64,000 bases of DNA, taken from NCBI GenBank assembly GCA_019244165.1, contig JAFATA010000049.1, positions 1 through 64,000 on the forward strand, read 5' to 3'. Positions 1-11,687 of the stretch are shown here, piece after piece (the stretch's first letter is position 1; each line of letters opens with the position of its first letter). The position numbers and the translations under genes were made by a program. Origin of the DNA: Pseudonocardiales bacterium. GTDB taxonomy: Bacteria > Actinomycetota > Actinomycetes > Mycobacteriales > Pseudonocardiaceae. A model generated the notes under the pieces. That model made no database searches and was not told the DNA's origin. It worked only from the letters and a program-made list of their open reading frames with translations.

Positions 1-2
1 TC

Positions 3-56
3 CAGCGCCGCGCCTTCGAACTACTCGGCGCCCCCGTGCCACTCACCCTCCAGTAG
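3..56 (+). CDS. C-terminal end of an unidentified gene cut by the window start
   Basis: An open frame enters from the left edge and ends at a TAG at 54-56, giving a tail that reads QRRAFELLGAPVPLTLQ. The codon choice is high-GC and coding-like. The fragment is too short to assign to a family; a transposase C-terminus is possible but unsupported. Confidence 0.3.
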   Translation, partial: QRRAFELLGAPVPLTLQ

Positions 57-130
57 CCAGCAACCGCCACCCGTACACCGCCACTCACAGCTCATCGGCC
101 CAGGCCAGCCCCCTAACACCACTGTCAAGA

Positions 131-432
131 TCAAGCAAGTTCGGGCTCAAGGTCCGGCAGCGCCATCCCGCGGTGCACCGAGTAGGCCAGGCAGACCAAC
201 AGTGGCTGATCACGCCGGTTCCATCGCTCGATCTCGTGCACCAGGAACGGGGTGTAGCCCTCGGGCTGCAGATGACCGCCGTAGGCCAGCAACCCCCCCC
301 CAGCAAAAGTGCCCGGGCGATCTCACCAAGCGCGAGCCGGAAATGCGTCTCGAGTAGGCCAAGCCGGCCCAGGTCGGCGCTCTCGGAGACCGAGACACCC
401 ACCCGGAGCTCACGCAGCGCATCGGGGCCCAA
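131..432 (-). pseudogene. SLOG-like nucleotide-binding protein, frameshifted
   Basis: Reading from a TTG near 432, the protein begins with a segment containing RVGVSVSESADLGRLGL and then LGEIARALLLGGG. This resembles SLOG/LSDAT-type Rossmannoid domains that sense or process nucleotides. At a run of nine C on the + strand (293-301) the frame breaks. Moving to the next frame restores LLAYGGHLQPEGYT, HEIERWNRRDQPLLVCLAYS and RGMALPDL, which is the expected continuation of that family. The restored frame stops at 131-133 after about 100 residues, short for the family, so the C-terminus is probably lost too. It lies 27 bases downstream of the TIR gene on the same strand. A homopolymer sequencing error or phase variation could also explain the shift. 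Confidence 0.6.
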
Positions 433-458
433 CAGTGTGCTCGTCAGGTACTCCTCTC

Positions 459-1709
459 TCAGCCACCGCGGGCGGCGAGCAACCGCGGAGTCATCACGTC
501 AAGCTCCCTGGTGATCCCACTGAGGCGAGCAAGCTGATCAAGAACGAGCCGCTCGGGCGCACCGAGCGGAGGGTCCGGATGCAAGATCCGCAGCGGGCCG
601 GTGCCCGCCAAGGCTCCCACGCCGCGCTGCTGAAGCTGCTGGACCAGCCATCGGGCCAGGGTGAGCGGCTCGGGGGCATGCGGCGCCCACCACACCACGT
701 CGAGATCGGACCGTCCCAGGGCCAGCTCGCGCTGCCGCTCCCACAGCGCGCGCTTCAGGCATTCATCGACGAGCACCGCGAGCCCGGCCGCCACATCACC
801 CTCGGACCAGCCGCGTTCTCCGCGACGGACGGGGACCCGTGGCACGTGGTCCATCAGGAAGGAGCCCCGCTCCTCGCCGCGCTCGAGCGCGTCCAGGATG
901 ACCACCGGCGCCCCCTCCTCCTTGGCGGCGAGCACCTCCCACTGGCAGGCACCGCGGCTGGCGTACAGATCGGTGCGCAGGGCCAGCAGCGCGCTGCGGC
1001 CGGCGTTCTCGCGAAGCGCCTGCCGCCATTGCTGGCCGGCCTGCAGGTCGCGGGGGTCAAAGAACTCGGCCAGGCGGGTGCCGGCGATCACCGCGCGCAC
1101 GGTCTGGGTGAGCTCGGCGACGCCTGCGCCGTCCTCGATCCCCTGCCGGGTGTGGCTGATGAACACCTGCAGCCGGCTTCCCGCCTGCCCCGTGAACTGG
1201 GCCAGTCCCTGGATGAGGTCGCGCCGCCAGCCGGTGTCGGGCCCCTCACCGGTCGCGGGCAGGCTGCCACCGAGTCGCTGGTACCGGCCCAGGATCCGAT
1301 CCAGAGTGCTGCCGCGCAGTGCCGCTGAGTCCGCCAGCAGCAGCGGGAAGATCCGCACCCGCCGGGCAGAGGTTTCGTGGGCGGCCGCGAGCGCGGTGAG
1401 GTAATCGAACCACGCTCCGCGGCCCGGCTGGACCGCTCGGGCGAGTGCTACGCCGAGTACCGGGACGACTGCGACGTACTGAGCTTGGGCTACCCCGTTC
1501 GGTGGAGGTGAGCCCGGGACGGGAATCGGTCGGGGCGCGTCCCCGGTCCCGCGCCACCCGTGGTGCCGCACGTAGACCTCGATGGCGCCCCCGATCAGCC
1601 CGGTGAACAGCGTACCGTGGACATGCTCCACCAACTGGTGCGCCGCCCGGGCCCCCGCGTGGTCGTCCGGGTGCCACACCACGTAGGTCTCCAGAACCGG
1701 CGGTAGCAT
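459..1709 (-). CDS. TIR-domain protein, possible two-domain defence effector
   Basis: 416 residues. Residues about 180-300 form a recognisable TIR domain: LQVFISHT at the first strand, then FFDPRDLQAGQQWRQAL, and CQWEV with a glutamate in the place of the NADase catalytic residue. The N-terminal 150 residues look like a second, more diverged TIR-like Rossmann unit. The C-terminal 100 residues (WWAPHAPEP, RILHPDPPLGAPER) are a linker of unknown role. The ATG at 1709 is preceded by GGAAGG. TIR domains commonly cleave NAD+ or make cyclic ADP-ribose signals in phage defence. Pairing with the SLOG-like gene just downstream suggests a signalling module, but the partner is broken. The defence role is inferred from family and context only. 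Confidence 0.65.
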   Translation of the reverse strand: MLPPVLETYVVWHPDDHAGARAAHQLVEHVHGTLFTGLIGGAIEVYVRHHGWRGTGDAPRPIPVPGSPPPNGVAQAQYVAVVPVLGVALARAVQPGRGAWFDYLTALAAAHETSARRVRIFPLLLADSAALRGSTLDRILGRYQRLGGSLPATGEGPDTGWRRDLIQGLAQFTGQAGSRLQVFISHTRQGIEDGAGVAELTQTVRAVIAGTRLAEFFDPRDLQAGQQWRQALRENAGRSALLALRTDLYASRGACQWEVLAAKEEGAPVVILDALERGEERGSFLMDHVPRVPVRRGERGWSEGDVAAGLAVLVDECLKRALWERQRELALGRSDLDVVWWAPHAPEPLTLARWLVQQLQQRGVGALAGTGPLRILHPDPPLGAPERLVLDQLARLSGITRELDVMTPRLLAARGG

Positions 1710-2067
1710 GCTGCCTTCCTACTCGCCGCAGGGCCTGGGTGTCACGCCTGGCAGCCGCATCTTGGCTGGCCCGCTGCCCTGATCGGCCCCGGAGGCACTC
1801 ACGCGACATGAGCGGACTGTGACGTTCGGGGGAACGCTCTTGTCCGCCGAGCCGATCAGCCGCTATTTTGATGGCATCGTCGAATAAGTCGTCCAGTGCA
1901 GTGTCAGCCACACGTGGACGAACATGATGGGGCAGCCAGCGAAGCAAGTCGGGGGGATCGCTTCTCATAGCCAAGACGACATGAGCTGAAACGCGCGCGT
2001 TCTGTCTTCATTGAGATTCCAGACGTTTTTCTGTAGTTCCTACGGATCACGATTGGCGGTGTGCGCT
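1710..2067. other. Divergent intergenic region upstream of the TIR gene and the encapsulin operon
   Basis: About 350 bases between the TIR gene (- strand) and the first encapsulin gene (+ strand). It should hold both promoters; no confident -35/-10 pair was picked out. An open - strand frame starting near 1974 encodes a plausible N-terminal stretch (RSDPPDLLRWLPHHVRPRV) but runs into the TIR gene out of frame and has no recognised family. It may be the remnant of a third gene of the TIR module. A somewhat AT-richer leader lies at about 1990-2050. Confidence 0.35.
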
Positions 2068-3489
2068 GTGACAGAGTCGGTGCAGACGGAGACGGTACAG
2101 CCTGCAAATGATCAGGTACCGCAGTTGAGTTTGAGTACGGCGGCGGCTCGTAATTTGGCGACGACAACCAAGTCCGTGCCACAGATGCAGGGAATCTCGT
2201 CGCGGTGGCTGTTGCGGGTGCTGCCGTGGGTGGAGGCCTCGGGCGGGACGTTCCGGGTGAACCGCCGGTTGAGTTATGTGGTGGGCGATGGTCGGGTGAC
2301 GTTTGACACGAGGGGGGCGGAGGTTCGGGTTATTTCCGAGGAGTTGCGTGAGTTTGCAGTGCTGCGCGATTTTACCGATGACGAGGTACTGGCCGAGTTG
2401 GCGGGCCGGTTCACCCAGCGGGAGTTCGCCGCCGGCAACACGATCGTGCAGGAGGGCCAGCCGGCGGATCAGATATTCGTGATCGCCCACGGCAAGGCCG
2501 ACAAGATCGGCCGGGGGGAGTATGGCGATCCGACAAGGTTGGACGGGTTGACCGACGGTGATTTCTTCGGTGATAAAGAGTGGGTGGAAGGCCAGGACAC
2601 CTGGCCCTTCACGATCAGGGCGGTGACGCCGTGCACGGTCATGGTGCTGTCCCGGCAGGCGCTGGAGGAGGTGGTCGGGCGCTCCGAGGCGTTGCGGGAG
2701 CATGTCGAACAGTTCCGGAGCCGCCCCGAAAAGCCGACGAACGTACACGGCGAAGCATTGATCGAGTTGACTGCGGGCCATGTCGGTGAACCGGACTTGA
2801 CGACGACCTTCGTTGATTACGAGACCGAGCCCCGAGAATATGAGCTCAGCGTGGCGCAGACCGTGCTCCGGGTGCACACCCGGGTGGCGGATCTGTTCAA
2901 CAACCCGATGAACCAGGTCGAGCAGCAGCTGCGGCTGACCATCGAGGCCCTGCGGGAACGCCAGGAAGACGAGCTGATGAACAACCTTGACTTCGGGTTG
3001 TTGAACAACGCTGACTTCAGTCAGCGCATCAGCACACGCACCGGGCCGCCCACCCCCGATGACATGGACGAACTGGTGTCCACCGTGTGGAAGGACCCGA
3101 CGGTCTTTTTGGCCCATCCGCGCACCATCGCCGCCTTCGGTCGGGAATGCAGCAACCGGGGCATCTACCCGCAGAGCATCGACCTGCACGGTCACATGAT
3201 GCCGGCCTGGCGCGGCATTCCCCTCCTGCCCTGCAACAAGATTCCCATCAGCGAAACCCGCGCCAGCTCGATCCTGCTGCTCCGCACCGGCATGGAGAAG
3301 CAAGGCGTGATCGGCCTGCACCAGACCGGGATTCCCGATGAGGTCCAGCCCAGCTTGAATGCTCGCTTCATGGGCGTCAACGAAAAGGGAATTATTGAGT
3401 ACCTGGTCACCGCCTACTACTCGGCGGCCGTTCTCGTCCCGGACGCGCTCGGCATCCTGGAAAACGTCGAAATCGGGCGGCACGACTGA
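2068..3489 (+). CDS. Family 2B encapsulin shell protein with cyclic-nucleotide-binding-like domain (copy A)
   Basis: About 473 residues. The N-terminal arm contains [21 protein letters not shown] cyclic-nucleotide-binding-like domain follows at about residues 110-210 ([38 protein letters not shown]). The HK97-type shell domain fills the rest, with [16 protein letters not shown] and [16 protein letters not shown] near the end. This is the layout of family 2B encapsulins, which package terpenoid enzymes. The phosphate-binding cassette lacks the usual conserved Arg-Thr/Ala-Ala, so nucleotide binding is doubtful. I chose the GTG at 2068 because the paralogue at 6889 has the same N-terminal layout; a TTG at 2011 would add 19 unlikely residues. 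The gene sits 24 bases before geosmin synthase, its probable cargo. Confidence 0.9.
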   Translation: MTESVQTETVQPANDQVPQLSLSTAAARNLATTTKSVPQMQGISSRWLLRVLPWVEASGGTFRVNRRLSYVVGDGRVTFDTRGAEVRVISEELREFAVLRDFTDDEVLAELAGRFTQREFAAGNTIVQEGQPADQIFVIAHGKADKIGRGEYGDPTRLDGLTDGDFFGDKEWVEGQDTWPFTIRAVTPCTVMVLSRQALEEVVGRSEALREHVEQFRSRPEKPTNVHGEALIELTAGHVGEPDLTTTFVDYETEPREYELSVAQTVLRVHTRVADLFNNPMNQVEQQLRLTIEALRERQEDELMNNLDFGLLNNADFSQRISTRTGPPTPDDMDELVSTVWKDPTVFLAHPRTIAAFGRECSNRGIYPQSIDLHGHMMPAWRGIPLLPCNKIPISETRASSILLLRTGMEKQGVIGLHQTGIPDEVQPSLNARFMGVNEKGIIEYLVTAYYSAAVLVPDALGILENVEIGRHD

Positions 3490-5760
<2,271 letters not shown>

Positions 5761-5783
5761 GAATCACCAACGAAGGAGAACCG

Positions 5784-6113
5784 GTGTCTGTGCTGTCTCG
5801 TGTGGCCGCGCCCACGGCTACCCATGACCTAGCGGGCGTGGTGGCCACCCGGCTCGTCAGCGGCCCCACCGGACTGGGTACCTCAGCGGCCCGGATTCCT
5901 TCGTGGTGCACGGGAGAGGAGAAGTGCACCCCGCAGGACGCGATCGAGCACAGTGTCGAGATCCATAACGAGCTGATGCACACCACAGAAGGAGGTCTCC
6001 ATGGCTACGACTACCCCAACCGTCACCAACGTCCTGCACACCGACTACCAAAGGTCCGTTGCGGCGTATTGGAACAACAACCAGCAGGATCCGGTCAACC
6101 TGCGGCTCGGTGA
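5784..6113 (+). pseudogene. Collapsed 2-methylisoborneol synthase remnant carrying a GTSAA motif
   Basis: A GTG at 5784 with an AAGGAG ribosome-binding site opens a 109-codon frame. It reads [14 protein letters not shown] (5859-5900), the motif of the disordered N-terminus of 2-MIB synthases, and after about ten residues continues as PQDAIEHSVEIHNELMHTTE. The latter matches the helix after the NSE motif near the C-terminus of 2-MIB synthases (DQDAYLKSVEIHNELMHAFE in Streptomyces, from memory). The catalytic core between them, roughly 270 residues with both metal-binding motifs, is absent, and so is the true C-terminus. The frame then runs out of register into the methyltransferase gene. It occupies exactly the slot of 2-MIB synthase, directly before the GPP methyltransferase. 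Either it is a deletion pseudogene, or a retained mini-protein made of the tag alone; the intact start signal leaves the second possible. Confidence 0.72.
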
Positions 6114-6864
6114 TATCGACGGCCTCTACCACCACCACTACGGGATCGGCGAGTACGAGCCGTCCGTGCTAGAAGGCCCGCAGGACACCCGCGACGATCG
6201 GATCATCACCGAACTGCACCGGCTGGAGACGCTGCAGGCGGAATTGCTCCTCGACCACCTCGGCGACATCTCGCCCGGTGACCGCGTGATGGATGCCGGG
6301 TCCGGCCGGGGCGGTACCAGCTTCATGGCCCACCAACGCTTCGGTTGCCAGGTGGACGGCGTGACGATCTCGGAATACCAAGTCGAGTTCGCCAACAACC
6401 AGGCCCAGCAACGGGGCGTGGCCGACCAGGTGAAGTTCCACTTCGCCAACATGCTGGACACTGGTTTCAAGGCGGGATCGTTCCGGGGTATCTGGACCAA
6501 CGAGACCACCATGTACGTGGACCTGTTTTCACTATTCGACGAGTTTTCTCGCCTGCTGGAGCACGGCGGTCGTTACGTCTGCATCACCGGCTGCTACAAC
6601 GACGTGACAGGGGGACGGTCCAAAGCGGTCAGTCGGATCGACGAGCACTATATCTGCAACATTCACCCGAGGAGTGACTACTTCAAAGCGCTGGCGGCCA
6701 ACAATCTTGTCCCGATTAACGTCGTCGATCTGACCTCCTACACCATTCCGTACTGGGAACTTCGGGCGCGCTCCTCGGTGGCCACCGGGATCGAAGAGCC
6801 GTTCCTGACGGCGTACCGCGAAGGCAGTTTCCACTACCTGCTCATCACCGCCGACCGGATCTGA
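6001..6864 (+). CDS. Geranyl diphosphate 2-C-methyltransferase
   Basis: 287 residues. SAM-dependent enzyme converting GPP to 2-methyl-GPP, the precursor of 2-methylisoborneol. Diagnostic stretches are LRLGDIDGLYHHHYGIG near residue 40, the SAM-binding VMDAGSGRGGT near 97, NETTMYVDL near 168 and IPYWELRARSSVATGIEE near 250, all close to the Streptomyces enzyme. ATG at 6001 has an excellent AAGGAGG site, which lies inside the 2-MIB synthase remnant. The cognate cyclase is not intact here, so the product has no visible user in the window. It may feed a cyclase elsewhere or be on the way to loss. Confidence 0.9.
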   Translation: MATTTPTVTNVLHTDYQRSVAAYWNNNQQDPVNLRLGDIDGLYHHHYGIGEYEPSVLEGPQDTRDDRIITELHRLETLQAELLLDHLGDISPGDRVMDAGSGRGGTSFMAHQRFGCQVDGVTISEYQVEFANNQAQQRGVADQVKFHFANMLDTGFKAGSFRGIWTNETTMYVDLFSLFDEFSRLLEHGGRYVCITGCYNDVTGGRSKAVSRIDEHYICNIHPRSDYFKALAANNLVPINVVDLTSYTIPYWELRARSSVATGIEEPFLTAYREGSFHYLLITADRI

Positions 6865-6888
6865 CCGCTACCGAGATTGGTGAGGTGC

Positions 6889-8313
6889 ATGGTGACCAGG
6901 ACGGATCCAGACGTCGATGGTGCCGAGCAGCCACGGTTGAGCCTGAGCACCGCTGCGGCCCGCACGCTGGCCACGACAACCAAGTCCGTACCGCAGATGC
7001 AGGGGATCACGCCGCGGTGGCTGTTGCGGGCATTGCCGTGGGTGGAGGTGCCGGGCGGAACGTACCGGGTAAACCGCCGGTTGACGTATCTGGTGAGCGG
7101 CGGGCGGGTGACGTTCACCACGGCGGGTGCGCAGGTGCGAGTCATCCCGAAAGGACTGGGTGAGTTACCGGTACTGCGGGGTTTTGACGACGCCGAGATG
7201 CTGGGCGCGCTGGCGGGCCAGTGCACGCAGCGGGAGTTCGCGGTGGGTGACACGCTGGTGGAGGCGGGCCGGCCAGCTGATCAGCTGTTCCTCATCGCCC
7301 ACGGCAAGGTCACCAAGGTCGGTCCCGGAGAGTTCGGCGAGCCGGCTACGTTGGACGCCTTGGCCGATGGGGACTACTTCGGCGACCAGGAGTGGGTAGA
7401 GTCTCACGACACCTGGGGCTACAGCGTCCGGGCGCTGACCGCCTGCACGGTGCTGACCCTGCCCCGGCAGGCGTTCGAGGAGGCACTCGGCCAGTCCGAG
7501 GCCTTGCGAGATCACCTCGAACGGTTCCGAACTCAGAGCAGGCGGCCGCAGAACAGACGCGGCGAGGCTGACATTGAGCTGGCCTCGGGCCATGCCGGGG
7601 AGCCAAAGTTAGCGGCGACTTTCGTCGATTACGAGATCGCACCCCGAGAATACGAGCTGAGCGTGGCGCAGACTGTGCTGCGAGTGCACACCCGGGTGGC
7701 GGATCTGTACAACAACCCGATGAACCAGGTCGAACAGCAGCTGCGGTTGACCATCGAGGCCCTGCGGGAACGGCAAGAACATGAGATGATGAACAACCGC
7801 GAGTTCGGACTGTTGCCGGGCGTCGACCTCAAACAACGTATCAGCACCCGCACTGGCCCCCCCACCCCCAACGACCTTGACGAACTACTCACCCGAAGAA
7901 GGAAGCCGAAGTTCTTCCTGGCCCATCCCCGCACCATCGCCGCCTTCGGTCGAGAATGCAACCGCCGAGGCATCTATCCGCAGAACGTCGATATCGACGG
8001 CCATATGGTGATGTCCTGGCGCGGCGTACCCATTTTCCCCTGCAACAAGATTCCCATCACCAAGACTCGCACCAGCTCCATCCTCATACTCCGTACTGGT
8101 GTGGACGACGAAGGCGTGATCGGCCTGCGTCAGACCGGCATCCCCAACGAAGTCCAACCCGGACTGAACGTCCGCTTCATGGGAATCAACCACAAGGCTA
8201 TCATCTCCTACCTGGTCAGCGCCTATTACTCCGTGGCTGTCCTGGTTCCCGACGCGCTCGGCATCCTCGAAAACGTCGAAATCAGCCGGCATGAGCAGCG
8301 GACAGGATCATGA
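6889..8313 (+). CDS. Family 2B encapsulin shell protein with cyclic-nucleotide-binding-like domain (copy B)
   Basis: About 474 residues, colinear and strongly similar to the copy at 2068 over the whole length: [20 protein letters not shown] in the N-arm, a cyclic-nucleotide-binding-like domain at about 105-210, and an HK97 domain with [16 protein letters not shown] and [16 protein letters not shown]. Differences concentrate in the inserted domain and in a short loop ([10 protein letters not shown] versus [11 protein letters not shown]). Two shell paralogues in one operon suggest a mixed, two-component shell. ATG at 6889 was preferred; the next codon, GTG at 6892, has better spacing to GAGG. 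The stop overlaps the next start by four bases (ATGA). Confidence 0.9.
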   Translation: MVTRTDPDVDGAEQPRLSLSTAAARTLATTTKSVPQMQGITPRWLLRALPWVEVPGGTYRVNRRLTYLVSGGRVTFTTAGAQVRVIPKGLGELPVLRGFDDAEMLGALAGQCTQREFAVGDTLVEAGRPADQLFLIAHGKVTKVGPGEFGEPATLDALADGDYFGDQEWVESHDTWGYSVRALTACTVLTLPRQAFEEALGQSEALRDHLERFRTQSRRPQNRRGEADIELASGHAGEPKLAATFVDYEIAPREYELSVAQTVLRVHTRVADLYNNPMNQVEQQLRLTIEALRERQEHEMMNNREFGLLPGVDLKQRISTRTGPPTPNDLDELLTRRRKPKFFLAHPRTIAAFGRECNRRGIYPQNVDIDGHMVMSWRGVPIFPCNKIPITKTRTSSILILRTGVDDEGVIGLRQTGIPNEVQPGLNVRFMGINHKAIISYLVSAYYSVAVLVPDALGILENVEISRHEQRTGS

Positions 8314-9374
8314 CCACTATTGAGGTGAAGACTGTTGACGCAACCGGGCCCCGGTCAACGCGCGAGATACTCGCGTGGAGTCGGGTTACCGTCGAACCTG
8401 CCCTGCGCGCGGCGGTCAACACGCTGTCCCCGTCGATGCGGCACATCGCCGGCTACCACTTTGGCTGGTGGAACGAGCACGGCCAGCTGCCCCAGGCTCC
8501 AGAAAAGAGCACCGGAGGCAAAGCGATCCGCCCCACGCTGGTCCTGCTCAGCGCCCAAGCCGTTGGGGGGGTTGCGGCCACGGCGGTGCCGGCCGCCGCC
8601 GCACTGGAGCTGGCGCACAACTTCTCCCTGGTGCACGACGACGTGATGGACGGTGACCGCACCCGCCGCCACCGCCCCACGGTGTGGAGCGTGTTCGGCC
8701 TCAATGCGGCGATCCTCGCTGGCGACGCGTTGCTGACCTTGGCCTTGGACGTGCTCGCGGCCAGTGGGCACCCGGCCGCCACGGACACGACCCGAATGCT
8801 CAGCGCCGCGATCCAGGATCTGGTCGAGGGCCAACGCGCAGACGTGGACCTCGAACAGCGCACGGAGGTCACGCTGGCCGAGTGCATCAGCATGGCCCAG
8901 CGAAAGACCGGGGCCCTGATCGAGTGTGCCTGCGCGGTAGGCGCCACCTTCGGCGGGGGTAGCCCGGGGCAGGTCAAGCATTTCCGCCGCTTCGGCGCGC
9001 ACCTCGGCCTGGCGTTCCAGCACGTGGACGACCTGCTCGGGATCTGGGGAGACCCAGCCGTGACCGGCAAGCCCGTCTATTCGGACCTGCTCAGCCGCAA
9101 GAAGTCCCTTCCGGTGGTGGCAGCCCTGACCTCAGGTACTCCAGCCGGGCCCGAACTGGCCGAGCTTTACCAGCGCGAGGCGCCGCTGTCCGACACCGAC
9201 CTGGCCCACGCTGCGGACCTGATCGACATCGCGGGTGGCCGCACCTGGAGTCAGACCCAGGTGGATGAGCTGCTGGCGCAGGCGATGCGTGATCTGGAAT
9301 CAGCAAGCCCGATCCTGCGAGCCGCCCAGGAGTTGGGCGCGCTAGCCCGGCAGGCCACCCACCGCGACAACTGA
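8310..9374 (+). CDS. Polyprenyl diphosphate synthase (GPP/FPP/GGPP synthase family)
   Basis: 354 residues. First Asp-rich motif in [16 protein letters not shown] near residue 110 and second in [11 protein letters not shown] near 238, with KSLPV after it; GGKAIRP marks the N-terminal IPP site. It condenses IPP with allylic diphosphates. Chain length cannot be fixed by eye. In this operon it probably supplies FPP for geosmin synthase and/or GPP for the methyltransferase. Family 2B encapsulin loci often include such an enzyme, so it may itself be cargo, although I see no GTSAA tag in it. Translationally coupled to the preceding shell gene. A paralogue lies in the hopanoid operon at 24260. Confidence 0.88.
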   Translation: MTTIEVKTVDATGPRSTREILAWSRVTVEPALRAAVNTLSPSMRHIAGYHFGWWNEHGQLPQAPEKSTGGKAIRPTLVLLSAQAVGGVAATAVPAAAALELAHNFSLVHDDVMDGDRTRRHRPTVWSVFGLNAAILAGDALLTLALDVLAASGHPAATDTTRMLSAAIQDLVEGQRADVDLEQRTEVTLAECISMAQRKTGALIECACAVGATFGGGSPGQVKHFRRFGAHLGLAFQHVDDLLGIWGDPAVTGKPVYSDLLSRKKSLPVVAALTSGTPAGPELAELYQREAPLSDTDLAHAADLIDIAGGRTWSQTQVDELLAQAMRDLESASPILRAAQELGALARQATHRDN

Positions 9375-9405
9375 ACTGCTGGTCGAGTCTCCAGGAGGCA
9401 CGCAG

Positions 9406-10413
9406 ATGTCAGTCACCGCGAGGCACACCGCTGAAGCCCGGACCGCTGAAGCCCGGACCGCTGAAGCCCGCACCGTTCTGCTCGCCTCACCGCGGTCGTT
9501 CTGCGCCGGGGTCGAACGCGCCATTGCGATCGTGGAGCAGTTGCTTCAGGCGCAGGGCGGCCCGATCTACGTCCGCAAGCAGATCGTGCACAACACCCAC
9601 GTGGTGACCGATCTCCAGGCCCGCGGCGCAGTGTTCGTCAACGAGCTGGACGCCGTTCCCGACGGAGCCACCGTGGTGTTCTCTGCCCATGGAGTGTCAC
9701 CCGCAGTGCGCACCGAGGCCGCCGACCGAGGACTCGCGGTGATCGACGCGACGTGCCCGCTGGTGACCAAGGTGCACACCGAGGCCCGCCGGTTCGCCGC
9801 CCGGGGGGACACCGTGGTGCTGATCGGCCACGCCGGACACGAGGAGGTGGAGGGCACCCTGGGTGAGGCCCCAGACCAGACCGTCCTGGTCCAGACCGCC
9901 AGCGAGGTCGCGCAGCTGGAGGTCGCCGACCCGACGCGGGTCTCGTATCTCACCCAGACCACCCTCGCTGTGGACGAGACCACCGAGATCATCGCCGCCC
10001 TGCGGGCCCGGTTCCCCGCGCTGCACGAGCCGGCCTCCGACGATATCTGCTATGCCACCACCAACCGTCAAGACGCGCTCACGGCGATCACCGAGGCATC
10101 GGACCTGGTGCTCGTGGTCGGCTCACCGAACTCCTCCAACTCGCTGCGCCTAGTCGAGCTCGCCCGTCGCCACGGTAGGCCCAGCTATCTCATCGACGAC
10201 CCCGGTGACATCCGCCCAGAGTGGCTGGAGGGCCTTCGCGTGGTCGGGCTGACCGCTGGCGCCTCCGCCCCGCCCCGGCTGGTCGAGGCCGTCATCGCCG
10301 CCCTGAGGCAGCTCGGGCCGCTCACCGTGATCGAACGCGAGACCACCCGCGAGACCGTGCACTTCACCCTGCCCCCAGCGGTGCGCCAATCACGAGCCTC
10401 CCAGGAGATGTGA
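9406..10413 (+). CDS. ispH: 4-hydroxy-3-methylbut-2-enyl diphosphate reductase (IspH/LytB)
   Basis: 335 residues. Last enzyme of the MEP pathway, yielding IPP and DMAPP. The three cysteines that hold the iron-sulfur cluster are present in [17 protein letters not shown] and [19 protein letters not shown]-type and SPNSSNS motifs are also recognisable ([16 protein letters not shown]). ATG at 9406 follows CCAGGAGG. Between the start and the conserved [10 protein letters not shown] the protein carries an in-frame AEART-type repeat, which is extra relative to the family. A second IspH domain occurs fused to an HpnG-like domain at 20800-22314. Confidence 0.95.
   Translation: MSVTARHTAEARTAEARTAEARTVLLASPRSFCAGVERAIAIVEQLLQAQGGPIYVRKQIVHNTHVVTDLQARGAVFVNELDAVPDGATVVFSAHGVSPAVRTEAADRGLAVIDATCPLVTKVHTEARRFAARGDTVVLIGHAGHEEVEGTLGEAPDQTVLVQTASEVAQLEVADPTRVSYLTQTTLAVDETTEIIAALRARFPALHEPASDDICYATTNRQDALTAITEASDLVLVVGSPNSSNSLRLVELARRHGRPSYLIDDPGDIRPEWLEGLRVVGLTAGASAPPRLVEAVIAALRQLGPLTVIERETTRETVHFTLPPAVRQSRASQEM
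9430..9474 (+). repeat. 15-bp tandem repeat, three copies, inside ispH
   Basis: Copies of GCTGAAGCCCGGACC at 9430-9444, 9445-9459 and 9460-9474; the last differs by one base. It encodes AEART three times at the N-terminus before the enzyme fold. The in-frame period suggests slippage tolerated in a flexible tail. Confidence 0.9.
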
Positions 10414-11534
10414 TGACACCTGTTGAACTGGGCATGCCCAGACCGCCAAGCCCGCCGGCCCTGCCGCGCCGGGCCTCCCGCCAGGTCATGGTCGGCGGCG
10501 TGCCCGTCGGCGGCGGGGCGCCCGTCTCGGTGCAGTCCATGACCACCACCCGAACCTCCAACATTGACGCCACCCTGCAGCAGATCGCCGAGCTCACCGC
10601 AGCCGGCTGCCAGATCGTGCGAGTCGCCGTCCCCAGCCAGGACGACGCCGACGCCCTGCCCGCCCTCGCCACCAAATCCCCGATCCCCGTCATCGCTGAT
10701 ATCCACTTCCAACCCCGATACGTCTTCGCCGCGCTGGCCGCCGGCTGCGCCGCAGTCCGCGTCAACCCCGGCAACATCAAAAAATTCGACGACAAAATCA
10801 AACAGATCGCCCACGCCGCCCACGCATCTGGCGTGCCGATTCGCATCGGCGTCAACGCCGGCTCCCTGGACCCCCGACTCCTAGCCCAACACGGCCACGC
10901 CACTCCCGAGGCACTGGTCGAGTCCGCCCTCTGGGAATGCTCCCTGTTCGAAGAACACGACTTCCGCGATCTCAAGATCTCCGTCAAACACCACGACCCC
11001 CTCGTCGTGATCGCCGCCTACCGCCAGCTGGCCACCCGCTGCGACTACCCCCTGCACCTCGGTGTCACCGAAGCCGGACCCCTCGCCCAGGGCACCATCA
11101 AATCCGCGATCGCCTTCGGTGTCCTGCTGGCTGAGGGGATCGGCGACACCATCCGGGTCTCGCTCTCCGCCCCACCCGTCGAGGAAGTCAAAGTCGGCCA
11201 CCAGATCCTGGAATCCCTCGGCCTACGACCCCGCCGCCTGGAGATTGTCTCCTGCCCCTCCTGCGGACGCGCCCAGGTCGACGTCCACACCCTCGCCGAA
11301 CAGGTCACCACAGCCTTCGAGGACTTCCCCCTCCCCCTACGCATCGCCGTCATGGGCTGCGTGGTCAACGGCCCCGGCGAAGCCCGCGAAGCCGACCTCG
11401 GCGTCTCCGCCGGCAACGGCAAAGGCCAAATCTTCGTCCGCGGCACAGTCATCAAAACCGTCCCCGAACACCAGATCGTCCAAACACTCATCGACGAAGC
11501 CCACCAGCGAGACTGGTCACACCCACCCGAATGA
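10413..11534 (+). CDS. ispG: 4-hydroxy-3-methylbut-2-en-1-yl diphosphate synthase (IspG/GcpE)
   Basis: 373 residues. Penultimate MEP-pathway enzyme, an iron-sulfur protein that makes HMBPP, the substrate of Isp[14 protein letters not shown] near the start, [17 protein letters not shown], and the cluster cysteines in [11 protein letters not shown] and [12 protein letters not shown] are intact. The ATG at 10413 overlaps the ispH TGA by one base (TGATG). The same frame is open further upstream, but that stretch lies inside ispH. Having both ispG and ispH at the end of the terpenoid operon implies local boosting of C5 precursor supply. Last gene of the operon; no strong terminator hairpin was found by eye before the convergent gene. 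Confidence 0.95.
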   Translation: MTPVELGMPRPPSPPALPRRASRQVMVGGVPVGGGAPVSVQSMTTTRTSNIDATLQQIAELTAAGCQIVRVAVPSQDDADALPALATKSPIPVIADIHFQPRYVFAALAAGCAAVRVNPGNIKKFDDKIKQIAHAAHASGVPIRIGVNAGSLDPRLLAQHGHATPEALVESALWECSLFEEHDFRDLKISVKHHDPLVVIAAYRQLATRCDYPLHLGVTEAGPLAQGTIKSAIAFGVLLAEGIGDTIRVSLSAPPVEEVKVGHQILESLGLRPRRLEIVSCPSCGRAQVDVHTLAEQVTTAFEDFPLPLRIAVMGCVVNGPGEAREADLGVSAGNGKGQIFVRGTVIKTVPEHQIVQTLIDEAHQRDWSHPPE

Positions 11535-11687
11535 CACGACGGAACTGCCACGGCATTGAGGCGAGCCCGGGGAGGTTCCACGATGCACTTTCAGTGCGCA
11601 GTCGATCTGGAAACGCGACCTGCTGATCGCGGTGGGGACTCAGGCCGTGGTGATCGTCGGTGCGCTTTACCTTGTCAGCGCGGGGTG

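Noticed and set aside
309-1328. 339-codon + strand frame opposite the TIR gene
   Set aside because: Antisense shadow; the - strand frame has TIR motifs.
1246-1974. 242-codon open frame on the - strand starting upstream of the TIR gene
   Set aside because: Its second half lies out of frame inside the TIR gene and is compositionally shadow-like. The first 80 codons may be a relic but match nothing I recognise.
2047-3483. Long open frame on the - strand opposite encapsulin copy A (478 codons)
   Set aside because: Antisense shadow of a high-GC gene: no homology, and the + strand frame has clear HK97 and ligand-domain motifs.
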